In this document: positions 36,934 through 45,700 of the stretch, one piece after another | Numbering within the stretch: the stretch's first letter is position 1 | Layout of the letters: the number at the start of each line of letters is the position of its first letter | From: Steroidobacter agaridevorans | GTDB lineage: Bacteria; Pseudomonadota; Gammaproteobacteria; Steroidobacterales; Steroidobacteraceae | Assembly (NCBI RefSeq): GCF_009932555.1 | Contig: NZ_BLJO01000004.1 | Location: 710,428 to 763,140, forward strand | Direction: 5' to 3' | DNA length: 52,713 nt | Position numbers and translations under genes: made by a program | The notes under the pieces: model-generated | What the model was told of the DNA's origin: nothing | The model's database searches: none | What the model saw: the letters and a program-made list of their open reading frames with translations, nothing else

Positions 36934-36977
36934 CTGTGATACACAGTGTTTCTCAAAGAAACAGTGTGTTTCATAAG
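36934..36977. promoter_or_regulatory. Palindromic operator A (TonB-receptor promoter)
   Basis: The segment carries CTGTGATACACAG followed by CACAGTGTTTCT (36942-36953), a 3-base loop and AGAAACAGTGTG (36957-36968). The last two are inverted repeats with one mismatch in 12. TGTTTCATA follows. The same order of motifs occurs upstream of the P450 gene (40288-40335), so a common repressor, probably the TetR protein encoded between the two targets, is inferred. Confidence 0.65.
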
Positions 36978-37025
36978 TGCAATGACGGGGTTCGCTTAAA
37001 ACAGAACGGAAAAGGGGGGAGTGCC

Positions 37026-39614
37026 ATGAAGGCGGAGTTGCACAAGCGTCCGTTGGTGATCGGCGCCGCGCTGGCGGCGGGTCTCGGTGTGAGCGCACCG
37101 GCGCTCTCTCAGACACCGCCCGTCAATGCCGCCGGCGGCGATGCAGCGATCGACGAGCTGAACGAAATCATCGTCACCGCCCGTCGCACCGAGGAACGGC
37201 TGCAGGACGTTCCGATCTCCATCACCGTGTTCAATCAGGAGCAGCTCGCGAACCGCAATGTGACCAACGCGGTCGATCTCGCGAACTACACGCCGTCGCT
37301 CTCGGCAAACAGCAACTTCGGCATCGAGAATACGAGCTTCGCCATCCGCGGCTTCGTGCAAGAGCTCGGCACTCAGCCGTCGGTCGGCACTTACTTTGCC
37401 GATGTGGTCGCGGCGCGCGGCCCGACTCAAGGCACGCAGGCCGGCGATGGTGTGGGTCCTGGCAGTTTCTTCGACCTGCAGAACGTGCAGGTGTTGAAGG
37501 GGCCGCAGGGCACGCTCTTTGGGCGCAATACCACCGGCGGCGCCGTGCTGCTCGTGCCACAAAAGCCGACTGGCGACTTCGAGGGTTACCTCGAAGGGTC
37601 GTACGGCAACTTCGATATGTATCGGCTGCAGGCGGCGCTCAATGTTCCTTTCGGCGAGGGCGCGCGCTTTCGGCTTGCGGCGGATCATCAGGGGCGCGAA
37701 GGGTATCTGAACAATATTTCGGGCATCGGGCCGAAGGATTACAACGACGTCAATTACAGCGCCGTGCGCGCCAGTCTGGTGCTGGATCTCACCCCCAATC
37801 TCGAGAATTACACCATCGCTTCCTGGAGCAAGTCGGACACCAACGGCAGCGTCGAGAAATTGATCGCCTGCAATCCGACCGGCTTCAATCCGCCCGATCC
37901 GCAGCTGGGATTGCGCAACTTCGTCGGCATTCTTTCCTGCGGACAGCTTGCGGACGAGCAGGCTCGCGGCACGGACTTCCATGATGTGCAGGCAGCCGTC
38001 ACCGATCCGATCTCTCTCATCGAGCAGTGGCAGCTGATCAATACGACGACCTGGCATGTCTCCGACACGGTCACGCTGAAGAACATTGCGAGCTATGCGG
38101 AGTTCACCAACGAGCAGCGCGCGCAGCTGTTCGCCACGAATTGGCAGACGAGCACGCTGCCGATGCCTTATCCAATGGTGTTCTTTCGTGGCGTGCCGGC
38201 CGTGTTCACGGGCGTGTTCGCGATTCCCGGCCACAACACGGCGGATCAGTCCACTTACACCGAAGAGCTGCAACTGCAGGGATCGAGCGAGGATGGCAAG
38301 TTGCGCTATCAGCTGGGCGGATATTTGGAGTGGAGCGATCCGCTCAGCACGGTGGGCAACCAGTCTTCACAGCTGGCGTCGTGCACTGACCTGGCTACCC
38401 TCGACTGCACCGATCCCATCGGCAGCGTGTTCAGTGTGGCGCTGAGTCAGCAGCTCGGATTCCCGGTGCCGGTCAACGTAGGAGCGGTCAATTACACGGC
38501 TGGCAGAACGGCGTATCGAAGCCGCGGCGTCTATGCGCAATCGAGCTACGACCTGGCCGAGCGGTTCACTTTGACGGGCGGCCTGCGTTACACGTGGGAT
38601 GAGCAAACGAACAGCGCCCAGCGCATCACATACAGCTTCCCCGTGTTGCCGCCGTTCATCGGCGGGCCATCGCAGCGCTGCACCGATCCGTCGAGCGCGC
38701 CGTCGTGCGGTCAGTTCCTGAAGCAGGAGTCCGACAAGCCCACCTGGCTGCTGGGCCTGGATTACAAGCCCGGAGACGACGTGCTGGTGTACGGCAAGTA
38801 CGCTCGCGGCTATCGCGCGGGTGGCGTGTTCACGAATGCGCCCATCGACCATCGCACGTTCGATCCGGAGAAGGTCGATAACTTCGAACTCGGTTTGAAG
38901 ACCAGCTTCCGCTCGGCAGTGCGTGGCGTATTCAATATCGCCGCGTTCTACAACGACTTCACCGATCAGCAGCTGCAGTTCGGGTTCGATGCTCGCGTCG
39001 ATCCGGTGACAGGAGCGACGGCGCCGGTGTCGCCGACGACAGCCGTCATCAACGCCGGCAAGTCACGCATCTATGGTGCGGAGGTCGAGGTGTCGATCAC
39101 GCCGATCGAAGGGCTGACGTTCGATGCCAACTATACTTACCTCAATGCCGAGATCCGGAGCATCGATCAGGTCACGACGCTCGATCCGAACTATCAGGTG
39201 CAGACTTCGCAGATCGAAAGCGGCGCGCCGCTCGCCTTGTCGCCGAAGAACAAATATGCGCTGTCGGCGAATTACACCTGGCGCCTGCCCGAGACGGTGG
39301 GCTTGATCACGTTCGGCGCGACCTTCGTGCACACGGATGAGCAGCTCACCAGCTACAGCTACCAGGATCCGGCGATCCTGGCGCTGTTCGGCAAGAATTA
39401 CGGCGTGATCGACAGTCGCGACCTGCTCAATCTGAATGTGACTTGGGAGGGCATCGCAGGCAGCCCGGTGGATCTGTCGGCGTTCGCCACCAACGTGACC
39501 GATGAAGAATATTTCCAGTACGTGCCGGGGCTGCCGACCTCAGGCAGCGACTATGCAGCGCTCGGCGAGCCTCGCATGTATGGCTTCCGGTTGCGCTATC
39601 GATTTGGCGAGTGA
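37026..39614 (+). CDS. TonB-dependent receptor paired with a P450
   Basis: This 862-residue protein has a signal peptide (VIGAALAAGLGVSAPALSQ), a TonB box (LNEIIVTARR), a plug (RLQDVPISITVFNQEQLANR through VQVLKGPQGTLFGRNTTGGA) and a barrel ending in YGFRLRYRFGE. It belongs to the large class of receptors in sphingomonads and Steroidobacter-like bacteria, many of which import hydrophobic organics rather than siderophores. ATG 37026 follows AAAAGGGGGGA. A palindromic operator lies 49-92 bp upstream, and a near copy stands before the P450 gene, so the two are likely co-regulated. That suggests the receptor brings in the P450's substrate. Confidence 0.92.
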   Translation: MKAELHKRPLVIGAALAAGLGVSAPALSQTPPVNAAGGDAAIDELNEIIVTARRTEERLQDVPISITVFNQEQLANRNVTNAVDLANYTPSLSANSNFGIENTSFAIRGFVQELGTQPSVGTYFADVVAARGPTQGTQAGDGVGPGSFFDLQNVQVLKGPQGTLFGRNTTGGAVLLVPQKPTGDFEGYLEGSYGNFDMYRLQAALNVPFGEGARFRLAADHQGREGYLNNISGIGPKDYNDVNYSAVRASLVLDLTPNLENYTIASWSKSDTNGSVEKLIACNPTGFNPPDPQLGLRNFVGILSCGQLADEQARGTDFHDVQAAVTDPISLIEQWQLINTTTWHVSDTVTLKNIASYAEFTNEQRAQLFATNWQTSTLPMPYPMVFFRGVPAVFTGVFAIPGHNTADQSTYTEELQLQGSSEDGKLRYQLGGYLEWSDPLSTVGNQSSQLASCTDLATLDCTDPIGSVFSVALSQQLGFPVPVNVGAVNYTAGRTAYRSRGVYAQSSYDLAERFTLTGGLRYTWDEQTNSAQRITYSFPVLPPFIGGPSQRCTDPSSAPSCGQFLKQESDKPTWLLGLDYKPGDDVLVYGKYARGYRAGGVFTNAPIDHRTFDPEKVDNFELGLKTSFRSAVRGVFNIAAFYNDFTDQQLQFGFDARVDPVTGATAPVSPTTAVINAGKSRIYGAEVEVSITPIEGLTFDANYTYLNAEIRSIDQVTTLDPNYQVQTSQIESGAPLALSPKNKYALSANYTWRLPETVGLITFGATFVHTDEQLTSYSYQDPAILALFGKNYGVIDSRDLLNLNVTWEGIAGSPVDLSAFATNVTDEEYFQYVPGLPTSGSDYAALGEPRMYGFRLRYRFGE

Positions 39615-39619
39615 TCGGC

Positions 39620-40243
39620 TCAGGATCGCCTGGCGCGCTTGGTCTTGGCGCGCTGAGCCCAGTTCCTGTCAGCCGCGACCGTCGGATTGATGATGATGCG
39701 CTCCTGGATCTCGGCCACGCGCTCGATGGACACCGGGCGCTTCTGCCGCAGCCACCAGCTGAGCAGCTCGATCGTGCAAGTCACATTGAAAGTCACGGCC
39801 AGTTCGGGCGGTAGCCAGTTGTCCGGGTTCGAGCGGCTGGAGGCTACATCGCTGGCCTGTTTCAGCAGCTCTTCGCGCAACACCGCAGCGGCGCCGCCCG
39901 TTAGCAGCGTGGACCAAAGCTTGCGGTGAGAGTCGACGTACGTGCACAGATTGACGGAAGCGGTGCGCGTGTCGTCCGCCTCCAGCGCAGGCAGCATCAG
40001 CTCGGACAGCCGGCGCACCTGGTCCGCCGCTATCGCATGCAGCAGCGATTCCTTCGTCGGGTGGTGACGGAAGAAAGTGACGTAACTGATGCCAGCCCGG
40101 GCGGCGATGTCGCGAATGCTGATCTGATCCAGCGGCTTCTCTTCGAGCAGCTTCAGGAAGGCGGTGCGCATCGCCTCGCGCGTGTGGACTGCGCGCGGAT
40201 CCTGGGCCGCTGACAAATGAGGTCGGTGCGTTCTCGATGCCAT
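39620..40243 (-). CDS. TetR-family regulator of the receptor/P450 pair
   Basis: This 207-residue protein has the TetR DNA-binding domain REAMRTAFLKLLEEKPLDQI, SIRDIAARAGISYVTFFRHH then TKESLLHAIAADQ (about 20-70) and a helical ligand domain containing STLLTGGAAAVLREELLKQ. ATG 40243 was preferred to the upstream codon at 40288, because the region between would overlap the palindrome. The gene is transcribed divergently from the P450 and convergently with the receptor. It lies between two promoters carrying the same palindromes and is the natural candidate to bind them, releasing them when ligand is present. It ends 5 bp after the receptor stop on the opposite strand. Confidence 0.9.
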   Translation of the reverse strand: MASRTHRPHLSAAQDPRAVHTREAMRTAFLKLLEEKPLDQISIRDIAARAGISYVTFFRHHPTKESLLHAIAADQVRRLSELMLPALEADDTRTASVNLCTYVDSHRKLWSTLLTGGAAAVLREELLKQASDVASSRSNPDNWLPPELAVTFNVTCTIELLSWWLRQKRPVSIERVAEIQERIIINPTVAADRNWAQRAKTKRARRS

Positions 40244-40287
40244 GGGTGCGAGTGATCGGGTTCGGTCGCCGCATTGTAGCCGAGACA

Positions 40288-40335
40288 ACTGTGATTCACA
40301 GTGTTGCTTATCTAAGCAATATGGTGTTTCATAGT
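40288..40335. promoter_or_regulatory. Palindromic operator B (P450/TetR promoter)
   Basis: ACTGTGATTCACAGT (40288-40302) is a perfect 7+1+7 palindrome. It is followed by GTTGCTTA / TAAGCAA arms (about 40302-40318) and TGTTTCATA. Motif order and spacing match operator A. It lies between the divergent TetR and P450 starts. Confidence 0.65.
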
Positions 40336-40358
40336 TTCATCTGCGGGGGGAGTCAGCC

Positions 40359-41624
40359 ATGCGAATGGAAGAGCGCGATTACTTCACCGACTATGCGGTG
40401 CTGAAAGAGCCGTACGAATACTTCGAAGCGGTGCGCGCCAAGGGGCCGGTGCATACGCTGCCGGATCGGGGTGTGGTCGTCGTCACCGGCTACGCCGAAG
40501 CACTCGAGGTGTTGAACAACACCAGGGATTTCTCCTCGGCGATCGCGCCTCAGGGGCCGGCGATGCCGTTGCCCTTCGCGCCCCAGGGCGACGACCTCAC
40601 GCCCCAGATCGAGGCGCATCGCAATCGATTCATCGGTGGCGATCTGCTGGTGGCTTATGACGACCGGCAGCACTCGATGTCTCGCTCCATCCTCAGCCGT
40701 TTGTTTACGCCGTCGCGCCTGAGGGCCAACGAGGCTTTCATTCGCGAGTACGCCGGCGAGCTGGTGAGCGATGCAGTGGCGCGCGGCGGCTGCGAGTTGA
40801 TCAATGAGATTTCGACGCCGTTCGTCACACTCGTCATCGCCGATCTGCTCGGCGTGCCGGCGGACGATCGCAAGCTGTTCATGGAAGTGATCGCCGCGGG
40901 GCCGCCGCCAGGGAACATCGAGACGGAAAATCAGCAGGCTCAGAACGGTCCGCTGGAGTTTATGGGCCGGTACTTCGCGCAGTACGTGATGGACCGCCGG
41001 GCCAACCCTCGCTCCGACGTGTTGTCCGAGCTGGCCAATGCGACCTATCCCGACGGCTCGACGCCGGATCTGATGGAGATCGTCCGGCTCGCGACCTTCC
41101 TGTTCGGCGCGGGACAGGATACGAGCGCCAAGCTGCTCGGCAATTCGATGCGCTACATCGTCGATGTGCCCGGGCTGCAGGACAAACTGCGCGCTGATCC
41201 CTCGCTGATCCCTCAGCTCATCGAAGAAGTCCTGCGCCTGGAAGGCTCAACCAAGATGACGTCTCGCCTGGCCCGCAAGAACACGCGCATTGGCGGTGTG
41301 GAGATTGCAGCGGGCACGAAGATCTTCCTCGCGCTTGCCGCGGCCAATCGCGATCCGCGTCGTTGGCCGGAGCCGAAGGAGTTCCAGCTCAATCGCGAAA
41401 AGATCAAAGAGCACCTCGCATTCGGCCGCGGCCCGCATGTCTGCGCCGGCGCGCCGCTCGCACGAGTGGAAGTACGGGTCATCCTCGAACGCTTTCTCGA
41501 ACAGACATCGCAGATCGAGCTGTCCGCGGACAAACATGGTCCGCGCGGCAACCGGAATCTCGACTTCGAGCCGAGCTTCATCATTCGGGGACTGGCAGCG
41601 TTGCATCTGAAGCTCGTTGGGTGA
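40359..41624 (+). CDS. Cytochrome P450
   Basis: This 421-residue soluble bacterial P450 shows the I-helix oxygen-activation motif FGAGQDTSAKL (about 249-259), the K-helix ExxR in IEEVLRLEG, the NRDPRRWPEPKEFQLNR region and the haem loop AFGRGPHVCAGAPLAR with Cys362 as iron ligand. No membrane anchor or reductase domain is present, so it needs separate ferredoxin and reductase, which are not nearby. Related bacterial P450s hydroxylate terpenoids, steroids or fatty compounds. Its promoter shares a palindromic operator with the TonB receptor gene. The upstream GGGGGG stretch may help ribosome binding. Confidence 0.95.
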   Translation: MRMEERDYFTDYAVLKEPYEYFEAVRAKGPVHTLPDRGVVVVTGYAEALEVLNNTRDFSSAIAPQGPAMPLPFAPQGDDLTPQIEAHRNRFIGGDLLVAYDDRQHSMSRSILSRLFTPSRLRANEAFIREYAGELVSDAVARGGCELINEISTPFVTLVIADLLGVPADDRKLFMEVIAAGPPPGNIETENQQAQNGPLEFMGRYFAQYVMDRRANPRSDVLSELANATYPDGSTPDLMEIVRLATFLFGAGQDTSAKLLGNSMRYIVDVPGLQDKLRADPSLIPQLIEEVLRLEGSTKMTSRLARKNTRIGGVEIAAGTKIFLALAAANRDPRRWPEPKEFQLNREKIKEHLAFGRGPHVCAGAPLARVEVRVILERFLEQTSQIELSADKHGPRGNRNLDFEPSFIIRGLAALHLKLVG

Positions 41625-41904
41625 AACCCTGATTCCACTTTCCCCAGTGTCAAGGCTGTTGACAGCACTGAGTTGCGCTTGCAACTTATGTGCAACGGCG
41701 GTGAAGGGTAACCGCACGAAAGCAGCTAGGGATGGCGAATAACAAAAGTCGCCGCGAACCCCGGCAAGAACAAAGTTTCATCGGCGCGTCGCATGGCGAC
41801 GCGATGGGATGCTTTTGGGGTGACGTATGACGACATCAAGAACAATCGGCGTCATGGGTTCGTGTCCGGCGTGGCCTATCTGAAGCAGCATCGCGCTATT
41901 GATC
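41625..41904. other. 280-bp gap before the toxin locus
   Basis: This gap holds a 7-bp hairpin GCGTCGC-ATG-GCGACGC (41786-41802) and an imperfect inverted repeat AGTGTCAA...TTGACAGCACT (about 41645-41668). Neither is followed by a T-run. No gene is supported; a short open frame from 41793 overlaps the next gene in another frame and lacks a ribosome-binding site. Confidence 0.45.
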
Positions 41905-42753
41905 ATGCCGGGCATGAATCGATATCAACGCGAAGTCGCCGAGATGGATCGGCGACATCGGTGGCTGATGCGCACGTTCTGCGTGGCGGCATCGTCAGTG
42001 GTCGTCGCGGTGTTCTTATGGGCTGCGGATATCTCTCCGAAGCGCTGGTTTGGAGATTCGTCGGAGACGGCGCAGAGCGCGGCAGTCGCACCGGCGCCCA
42101 CGGCGTCCGTGCAGCCGGCCAACACAAATCAACAAAGCGCACCCGACGCTTCCGATCCGCAACGGTTGATTCTGGTCAGCACTTCCCCTGGACGAACCCC
42201 ATACGAAGGTACGGCGCGACTCGGGCCTGATCCCGCCGAACCGCAAACATATGTCGCCGGCGCTGTGCTGGCCAATGGTGCGGAACTGGTCGAGATTCAT
42301 GCAGATCGCGTGCTGCTCAAGCGAGGCACTGAAACGGCCACGTTGTATGTCGCAGGCGGCGGCGCGGGCGCGGCCGCCGCATTGACTAGCTTGCGCGCAA
42401 CTGACGTTCCGGCGCGAAGTGCGAAGCGCGCGGCCTATTCGATCACGAACATCATCAGATCGGCTCCCCATTACGAGAACGGATTGATGGATGGGCTGGA
42501 GATTTTCCCGGGCAAGGACCGTGGCGCATTCGCGCAGCTCGGTCTGCAGTCGGGCGACGTCATTTTTGCCATCGACGGTGCTGTTGCAAACGACGTGCTG
42601 CGGGCGAGGGAGCAGCTGAGCGTGCTCGCCAAAGGCGAAGTCGTCACGGTCACGATCCGACGTGGCGATGTCGTCACGGATCTCGCGCTCGATGGCTCCG
42701 TCATTGCGAACGATAGGGCAGCAACGCCCGGGTCGCCACTGTCCGCCTCGTAG
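41905..42753 (+). CDS. GspC-like type II secretion protein (TM, HR and PDZ regions)
   Basis: This protein of about 282 residues shows a single transmembrane helix (FCVAASSVVVAVFLWAADI, about 25-45) followed by PKRWFG and a Ser/Pro/Ala linker. A small beta domain resembling the GspC HR region (YVAGAVLANGAELVEIHADR, VLLKRGTETATLYV, about 115-155) comes next. A PDZ domain follows (DGLEIFPGKDRGAFAQLGLQ, SGDVIFAIDGAVANDVLRAR, about 197-265). GspC links the inner-membrane platform and the outer-membrane secretin of type II systems and helps select substrates. No other gsp genes are here. It stands 44 bp before a giant Sec-exported RHS protein, so it may be a dedicated adaptor for that cargo. The start could be ATG 41905 or 41914. 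Confidence 0.72.
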   Translation: MPGMNRYQREVAEMDRRHRWLMRTFCVAASSVVVAVFLWAADISPKRWFGDSSETAQSAAVAPAPTASVQPANTNQQSAPDASDPQRLILVSTSPGRTPYEGTARLGPDPAEPQTYVAGAVLANGAELVEIHADRVLLKRGTETATLYVAGGGAGAAAALTSLRATDVPARSAKRAAYSITNIIRSAPHYENGLMDGLEIFPGKDRGAFAQLGLQSGDVIFAIDGAVANDVLRAREQLSVLAKGEVVTVTIRRGDVVTDLALDGSVIANDRAATPGSPLSAS

Positions 42754-42797
42754 CGAATCACGAATCAATCGAAGTCACGTGCTCAATGGAAGAAGGC

Positions 42798-45700
42798 ATG
42801 AACTACTTCACTCGACTGTTGTACCTGCTGTTGGCTCTGGTCGCGACACCGCAGGTGTTGGCGCAAACCTCGATGAGCGCGCAGGACTACGCGTTCATAG
42901 GAGTCGAATACAAGCCGACGCCGAGCCTGCTGTACATCGGGCGCGATGCCAGCAAGCTCAGCGGTACAGCGGCGCTGGACAACGGCTTCTTAACGGAAAA
43001 TGTCATTTATAGCCGGCAGTCCTGGGCCAGCAACTACCTCGGACTGCAATGGTCGCTGGAGGTATATAACTTCATCTACGCCGACTTCGACGGTAAGAAC
43101 GGCCCCGACATTCTGATGCAGAGCAAGGCCGGCGGCGCGAGCTACCTGCTGCTGGCCGACAGTAACCAGAACTTCACCGGCGCAAGCCAGAGCTTCGCCA
43201 ACCCGGCCTTCGGCCTGGACTGGTCCGAGGCGAAGCACAAGATCATTCCCGGCGACTTCAACGGCGACGGTCGCGCGGACTTGTTTTTCCAGGCGACTTC
43301 CGCCGCGGGCGACAGCGCAATCCTGTTCGCCGCATCCTCGGGTGCGCCTTTCAGCAGCTCGGCATGGGTCTATAGCTGGTCGGACAACGGCAATCCGGTC
43401 GAGGGATTGAACTGGTCGACGCAGGCGGCCGTGGTGCATGCCGCCGATTTCAACGGCGATCAGAAGACCGACTTCTTCGTCCAGGCGAAGCCGAAGTTCG
43501 TCACGATCGATTTCGATGTGCCCTTCCCGGTGCCGACGTACCCGGCCGAAATGAGCGGCATCGTCCTGTCGTATTCGACGGGTTCGGCGCCGGTGTTCGC
43601 GACCGCGGATCTGTTGAGCCGGCACGAGCGCGGAGTCGATTGGTCCCCGAACAACGCCAACGTGATCGTCGGTTATTTCAACGGCGACAATCGAGCCGAC
43701 ATCCTGCTGCAGGCAAGGCGCTCGGGAGGTACGACGTATCTTCTGACCACCGACGGCAACACGCAGCTGACGAATGGCGTTGCCATGCCTGGCTCGCAAT
43801 GGTCGTCGACCAGCTCGCAACTCATCCCGATGGGTTTCCCCAACGGCAGCGGCTACAGCAGCGGTCTGATTTTCCAGACGCTGGATGCAGGGGGAATCAA
43901 CCAGCAGGCGACCTCGATCGCCGCTGGCGTGAGCCCCTCGTTCCAACGGATGTACGACACGACCGGCACTTACCCTGGCATGGCCGGAGTCCGGCTCGGC
44001 GGACAGCCGAATATCTCGATCGATGGCGAGGCGCAGTACACGATTCCGCTGGACCTGCCGGCGGGCATCAATGGCGTAGCGCCGCGGCTCGCCATCTCGT
44101 ACAACCACAACAGCAAGGCTGGGCAGCTCGGGCCGCGCTGGGACATCACCGGCCTGTCCAACATCACTCGCTGCCCGAAAACGTTTGCGCAGGATGGTGT
44201 CACGACCGGGATGACGCTGACTGCCAACGATGCCTATTGCCTGGACGGCAGGCGCCTGCGTCATGTGTCGGGCCCCTATGCGCAGACCAACTCCACGTAT
44301 CGCACCGAGATCGAGACCTATTCGCTGGTGAAGGTGACCGGGCACAACAGCTACGGTCCGACGGCCTTCGAGGTGCGAGGCAAGGATGGTTACATTTACG
44401 AGTACGGCAACACGGAACAGTCGCGAATTGCGACGACTCTCGGCGGCGCGACTATCACGAATACCTGGGCGCTCAATCGCGTCAGCGACCGCGCCGGCAA
44501 TGCCATGGAAGTCACCTATGACATCGAGAGCGGCCATGCCTATCCGGCGCGTATCACTTACGGCGGAAATCAGAGTCGTGGTATCCAGCCGCAGGTATGG
44601 ATCGAGTTCAACGATGACCCGACGCTGGGCTCGGATTTGCCGCCGAGCGATGTCTCCTGGTGGTTCGGCGGCCTGGCGAAATATCACTATTATCTGACTT
44701 CGATCCACATCTCCATCGAGGGTTCGCAGCAGAGCCTGCCATGGCGCACTTATAACTTTCAGTACGCAACTCGCGGCAATGGCCCCGACGGCCGGCCGTT
44801 GCTGAGCTCCATTCAGGAGTGCGTGTATTCCGGCTACGAATCCCGGCTGGGCTGCGGGTCGCCGACCAGCGTGGAATGGAACGTCAGCAGCAAGGGCTGG
44901 GGGCAGACCGACGCAAGCTACAGCAGTGGCCCCTGGGAGGCTGGTGTCGCAGGAGATATCAACGGCGACGGCTACGAAGATACCTACTACGTCGAGATGA
45001 CCGGCCCGACGGAGTGGGGCGACTATAGCCGGTTCCTGCGCGTGAGGTGGGGCTCCGCCACCGGCCCTGGAGCTTCCGAGCTGGTGCTGCCGACCGATTA
45101 CGGCTCGGGCGGCCTGATGTTCCTGCCGACCGATCTGGACTCGGACGGTCGCACCGACCTGCTGATAATGAACTACGGCACGTGGTACTGGCTGCGTTAT
45201 CACAACGGCGCATTCGTTTTCACCGATACCGGCGTACCCACCTCCGGGGCGATCCCGTCCGGACCGTGGGGCATCTGGGAAATGACCGATGTGGACGGCG
45301 ACGGTTACGAGGACCTGGTCAATATCGGCGCCAACCAGAACCAGCTGCGGATTCGCTATCACAATCACGACGGCTCGGCGGGCTTCGAGGGCGGCACGAC
45401 CACTTACAACGTCGGCTTCAACATGGTCCGCATCGGCGCCGGCCAAAGCATGCGCGCGTTCGGCGGGATCGATGTCGACGGCAACGGCCGCGGTGACCTG
45501 ATCGCACAGGCCAGTGCAACCAACTACACCGCTCGCGTTCTCTACTCCACGACCAGTGGTTTCACGGTAGGCGAGACGCTGAACTCAGTGGCGGTCGACA
45601 TCGACGCCAACTCCGATCACTGCACGGACCTGGTAAGCAACACGCAGCTCTGGATCAGCAAGTGCATGCTCTCGGGCGCTTCGGCGCTCAATGCGCCTGT

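Noticed and set aside
40288-40302. CRP site before the P450 gene
   Set aside because: TGTGA and TCACA are separated by one base instead of six; the match belongs to a larger palindrome shared with the receptor promoter.
41793-42230. 145-residue gene before the toxin locus
   Set aside because: It overlaps the GspC-like gene in another frame, lacks a ribosome site, and shows no domain.
42990-45446. 818-residue antisense frame opposite the RHS gene
   Set aside because: Composition typical of the complementary strand of repetitive high-GC coding DNA; no signal, domain or ribosome site.
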